Below the pieces are notes generated by a model. It searched no databases, was not told the DNA's origin, and saw nothing but the letters and a program-made list of their open reading frames with translations. Source: an uncultured Cellulophaga sp. (GTDB taxonomy: Bacteria > Bacteroidota > Bacteroidia > Flavobacteriales > Flavobacteriaceae). From it: a stretch of DNA of 64,000 nt. Numbering within the stretch: the stretch's first letter is position 1; every line of letters begins with the position of its first letter. The translations under genes and the position numbers were made by a program. The stretch spans positions 1 through 64,000 of the forward strand of contig CANMEI010000006.1 in NCBI GenBank assembly GCA_947496695.1, given 5' to 3'. Shown here piece by piece: positions 61,149 to 64,000 of the stretch.

Positions 61149-62420
61149 TTATTCTTTCGGTTTCGAAGATGAACTTCTGTTTCTATTTCTATTATTACAG
61201 TTTTTATTTCGAGAAGAATTACTTGATTGTCCTTTACGTTGTGGTCTGTTATTATTTTTAGGCTTATTAGTAACTACTTGGCTACCATCATCAACAAAAG
61301 GATGCTCTGTGATAACAGGAACTGTTTGTTTTATAAGCTTTTGAATATCTTTTAAATACGGTCTTTCTTCACTATCACAAAATGATAATGCAACACCACT
61401 AGCATCAGCACGACCTGTTCTACCAATACGGTGTACATAGGTTTCTGGCACATTTGGTAAATCGTAATTTATAACCAATGATAAAGCATCAACATCAATA
61501 CCACGAGCGGCTATATCAGTAGCGACTAACACATTAAGATCTCCATTTTTGAAGTCTCTTAATGCATTTTGTCGTGCAGTTTGTGATTTATTACCATGAA
61601 TTGCAGCAACATTAATTTCTGCTTTATCTAATAACTTAACAATTTTATTAGCGCCATGTTTAGTTTTTGAAAAAACTAAAACAGCTTTAGCATCATTAGT
61701 TTCAATTAAATGAACCAAAAGTTTTACTTTATTGTTTTTTGCTACAAAATAAACACCTTGCTCAACTTTTTCAGCAGTTGCTTGTTGTGGTTTTATTGTT
61801 ACTTGTTCAAAATCACCTAAAATCTTTTGTGAAAGTTCAACAATTGTTTTTGGCATGGTAGCCGAAAAGAAAAGTGATTGTCTTTTTGAAGGTAGTTTTG
61901 CAATAATTTTTTTTACATCATGAATAAAACCCATGTCTAGCATTTGGTCTGCTTCATCTAAAACAACATGTTCTAAATCTTTCAATGATATAAAGCCTTG
62001 ATTCATTAAATCAAGTAAACGTCCTGGTGTAGCCACTAGTATTTCAACACCTTTGCGCAATGCATCAGTTTGTTTACCTTGTTTTACGCCACCGAATATA
62101 ACGGTGTTTTTTATACCAGTAAATTTACCATAAGCAGTAAAACTTTCACCAATTTGTATGGCTAGCTCACGAGTGGGGGTAACTATAAGGGCTTTTATCT
62201 TGCGTTTACCAAGTCCGCTATTGTTTGTATATAAGTGATGTAATATTGGAATACCAAAGGCTGCAGTTTTTCCTGTTCCTGTTTGTGCAACGCCTAAAAG
62301 ATCTTTTCCTTTTAGTAATATTGGTATTGATTTTTCTTGTATTGGAGTCGGGTTTTCGTAACCTTCTAATGTAAGTGCTTTTAATATGGGTTCAGCTATC
62401 CCTAATTCTTTAAATGTCAT
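61149..62420 (-). CDS. DEAD-box RNA helicase, RhlE-like
   Basis: This 423-residue helicase has all motifs: Q motif NPTPIQEKSIP, motif I AQTGTGKTAAF, Ia PTRELAIQ, Ib TPGRLLDL, II LDEADQMLD, III FSATMPK, V VATDIAARGID and VI YVHRIGRTGRA. The last 45 residues are rich in asparagine, arginine and serine (NRNRNRSSSSKPKE at the end), an RNA-binding tail typical of RhlE proteins. It probably acts in ribosome assembly or RNA turnover, especially at low temperature. The -7 element at 62438-62445 lies just before its start. Confidence 0.95.
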   Translation of the reverse strand: MTFKELGIAEPILKALTLEGYENPTPIQEKSIPILLKGKDLLGVAQTGTGKTAAFGIPILHHLYTNNSGLGKRKIKALIVTPTRELAIQIGESFTAYGKFTGIKNTVIFGGVKQGKQTDALRKGVEILVATPGRLLDLMNQGFISLKDLEHVVLDEADQMLDMGFIHDVKKIIAKLPSKRQSLFFSATMPKTIVELSQKILGDFEQVTIKPQQATAEKVEQGVYFVAKNNKVKLLVHLIETNDAKAVLVFSKTKHGANKIVKLLDKAEINVAAIHGNKSQTARQNALRDFKNGDLNVLVATDIAARGIDVDALSLVINYDLPNVPETYVHRIGRTGRADASGVALSFCDSEERPYLKDIQKLIKQTVPVITEHPFVDDGSQVVTNKPKNNNRPQRKGQSSNSSRNKNCNNRNRNRSSSSKPKE

Positions 62421-62437
62421 GTAATTATAATAAGCTA

Positions 62438-62445
62438 CAAAGGTA
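62438..62445 (-). promoter_or_regulatory. Candidate -7 element of the DEAD-box helicase gene
   Basis: On the minus strand TACCTTTG matches TAnnTTTG exactly and lies 17 bases before the ATG at 62420. No proper -33 element is found, and the leader would be very short. Confidence 0.45.
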
Positions 62446-62479
62446 GGTCATTACAACTGATATATGAGGGTTTTAAAAT

Positions 62480-63211
62480 TTAATCATGAGTCTTAGCAGA
62501 ATCAGAAATTAAGTTGTTTATTTCTATTAGTTCGCTATCAGTAATATGACGCCATTTACCAACTTCAACATCTAATTCAATATTCATAATACGCACACGT
62601 TGTAAACGTTTTACACGATACTCTAAATGGTCACACATTCTACGAATTTGGCGATTTAAACCTTGTGTAAGAATTATACTGAAGGTGTATTTATCTATTT
62701 TTTCTACTTTACAAGGTCTTGTAACCGTATCTAAAATAGGAACACCACTACTCATTTTTCTTAAAAAATCAGAAGTAATTGGTTTGTTTACGGCAACTAT
62801 ATATTCTTTTTCATGATTATTACGTGCACGTAATATTTTGTTCACGATATCACCATCATCAGTTAAAAAAATAAGACCTTCACTAGGTTTATCTAATCTG
62901 CCGATAGGAAAAATACGTTTTGGGTAATTTATGAAATCAATAATGTTGTCTTTTTCAACCTTTGTGTCTGTAGTACAAACAATGCCTATAGGTTTATTAA
63001 AGGCTAAGTAGGTATGTTTTTCTTTAGTTTTAGAAACCAATTTACCATCTACACGAACTTCATCTTTATCAGTAATTTTAGTTCCCATTTCTGGTACAAC
63101 ACCATTTATAGTCACTCTACCTTGATCAATAAGTTTATCGGCAGCTCTACGAGAGCAGTAGCCAACTTCACTTAAATATTTATTAATTCGTGTGGGTTGT
63201 ATTTTTTCCAT
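62480..63211 (-). CDS. rluF: 23S rRNA pseudouridine synthase RluF-type
   Basis: This 243-residue protein has an N-terminal S4 RNA-binding domain (INKYLSEVGYCSRRAADKLI, then QGRVTINGVV) and a catalytic domain of the RsuA/RluB group (AFNKPIGIVCTTD, catalytic aspartate in IGRLDKPSEGLIFLTDDGD, and LTQGLNRQIRRMCDHL). The RluF subgroup modifies U2604 of 23S rRNA; FLTDDGD and the CDHLEYRVKRL ending fit it better than RluB. Its own promoter with good -33 and -7 elements precedes it. Confidence 0.88.
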   Translation of the reverse strand: MEKIQPTRINKYLSEVGYCSRRAADKLIDQGRVTINGVVPEMGTKITDKDEVRVDGKLVSKTKEKHTYLAFNKPIGIVCTTDTKVEKDNIIDFINYPKRIFPIGRLDKPSEGLIFLTDDGDIVNKILRARNNHEKEYIVAVNKPITSDFLRKMSSGVPILDTVTRPCKVEKIDKYTFSIILTQGLNRQIRRMCDHLEYRVKRLQRVRIMNIELDVEVGKWRHITDSELIEINNLISDSAKTHD

Positions 63212-63232
63212 AAATGTGTTTACCTAATAATG

Positions 63233-63263
63233 CAAAATTACGAGATTAAATTGCGTTAGGCAA
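63233..63263 (-). promoter_or_regulatory. Promoter of rluF
   Basis: On the minus strand TTG (63263-63261) is followed after 20 bases by TAATTTTG (63240-63233), an excellent match to the Bacteroidetes -33/-7 promoter. The start codon is 21 bases further. This is the clearest complete promoter in the window. Confidence 0.7.
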
Positions 63264-63275
63264 CAGTGTTTGCTT

Positions 63276-64000
63276 TTATGAATTACTATCATTTTTTATT
63301 TCTTGTATCATTTCTAACGGATTTTTATGAGGCCTTCCTGATGCTTTTTCGTAATCTGATTTCACATCATTAACACCTGTTCTAATTCCTTGATAAATAC
63401 CTGCTATTACAGTTCCTATAAAATCACCCAAAGCTTCTTTTCTTTCTTTTTCATAAGCTTCTACTGAAACTGAATTATAACTCAAATTAGTACCGTAAAC
63501 TTTATTGAAGAGGTTTGCTAATTCTGACTGAGTGATTGGGTTACCAACTAAATTATATATTTGATTATTGTGTTTATCACTCACTAACATTTGCGTGTAA
63601 GCATATGCTAATTCTTTTCTACTTGTATATGTACATTTTCCATTATCAGCACAATTAGTAATACCTCCTTCTTTTATATAAGTATCAATATATTCAATAT
63701 CAGGCTCAATATAAATTCCATTTCTACCAATAGACCACTGTAATCCAGATTCTTGAATATCTTTTTCAGTTTGACGATTACTTTGTACTATGGGACTAAA
63801 AGAAGTATTTTTTTCATCACCAATAATACTGGTGTATACTATTTTTTGAACTGAATTTAGCTTAGCAGCTTCAATAACATTTCTATGTTGCTGAATTCTT
63901 TTATTAGGATCGTCCATACCAGAAACTAGCAAAACAGCATCAACACTTTTTAGTGCTTCATTAAATTGTTCGCGACTATTGTAATCACCCTTTCGTACTT
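63276..64000 (-). CDS. NmrA-like NAD(P)-binding oxidoreductase (C-terminal part, continues off right edge)
   Basis: The frame is open from the stop at 63276 to the right edge, giving 241 residues; the N-terminal Rossmann glycine motif lies outside. Visible segments are REQFNEALKSVDAVLLVSGM, AAKLNSVQKIVYTSIIGDEK, DIQESGLQWSIGRNGIYIEP and QIYNLVGNPITQSELANLFN, which match NmrA-like or quinone-oxidoreductase-2-type short-chain dehydrogenases. Such proteins bind NADPH and act as quinone reductases or redox sensors. A TTG at 63932 is not needed, because the coding frame continues upstream with family-like sequence. The C-terminal 60 residues are lysine-rich and helical. Confidence 0.82.
   Translation of the reverse strand, partial: VRKGDYNSREQFNEALKSVDAVLLVSGMDDPNKRIQQHRNVIEAAKLNSVQKIVYTSIIGDEKNTSFSPIVQSNRQTEKDIQESGLQWSIGRNGIYIEPDIEYIDTYIKEGGITNCADNGKCTYTSRKELAYAYTQMLVSDKHNNQIYNLVGNPITQSELANLFNKVYGTNLSYNSVSVEAYEKERKEALGDFIGTVIAGIYQGIRTGVNDVKSDYEKASGRPHKNPLEMIQEIKNDSNS

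Noticed and set aside
63276..63932. Full-length gene starting at TTG 63932
   Set aside because: The frame continues upstream to the window edge with family-like sequence, so the gene is truncated by the window, not complete.

Overview
The window is chromosomal DNA of a low-GC member of the Bacteroidota, almost certainly a Flavobacteriaceae species. The evidence is a SusC/SusD pair with a hybrid two-component regulator, a DUF5606 protein, a head GIN/PspC/PadR operon, a giant thrombospondin type-3 repeat surface protein, many short lipoprotein signal peptides, and several gene starts preceded by the Bacteroidetes -7 element TAnnTTTG. I see no rRNA, tRNA, insertion sequence, prophage or CRISPR array; the content looks like ordinary chromosome with accessory loci.

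Layout. 1-5831 (minus) is the N-terminal 1943 residues of a giant secreted adhesin-like protein whose C-terminus lies off the left edge. 6124-8691 holds a TetR regulator and the tsaC-cca RNA-modification pair. 8838-14120 is a surface-polysaccharide glycosyltransferase cluster: one plus-strand WaaE-type GT2 and a tightly coupled minus-strand series (DUF616-type GT, GT2, GT4, GT4-GT2 fusion). 14187-16604 is housekeeping: dapD, then ruvX, def and a DUF5606 gene. 16849-19181 encodes two paralogous cytosolic histidine kinases flanking a single-domain response regulator.

19183-36203 is a polysaccharide utilization locus. A minus-strand set (SGNH hydrolase, GH20 hexosaminidase, lactonase-like lipoprotein) faces a plus-strand set (GH30, GH3, hybrid two-component sensor/regulator, SusC, SusD). 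GH30 plus GH3 points to a beta-linked glucan, possibly beta-1,6-glucan; the GH20 adds a beta-N-acetylhexosaminidase step. The SusC upstream region contains inverted and direct repeats that are good operator candidates.

36450-43243 is the most unusual locus: a three-gene operon encoding transglutaminase-DUF2126, circularly permuted ATP-grasp-alpha-E, and a second transglutaminase. It combines predicted peptide-bond-making and peptide-bond-exchanging enzymes, and its substrate is not known to me. 43247-49097 holds a small TPR-like membrane protein, a WYL-family regulator that seems to have lost its WYL domain, an exported formylglycine-generating-enzyme homologue with both catalytic cysteines, thioredoxin reductase, and an AONS-like PLP enzyme coupled to a dipeptide epimerase.

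49198-52201 is an envelope-stress type operon (PadR, PspC, head GIN lipoprotein) with a palindrome placed over its likely promoter. 52540-64000 is mixed: DUF4442 thioesterase-like, DUF6268 barrel, Nudix hydrolase, PBP4-type carboxypeptidase, a divergent oxyR/dps pair, a PaiB-like flavoprotein, an acidic lipoprotein, a GAF histidine kinase, a DEAD-box helicase, rluF, and a truncated NmrA-type oxidoreductase at the right edge. Many genes end in perfect hairpin terminators, several shared between convergent genes.
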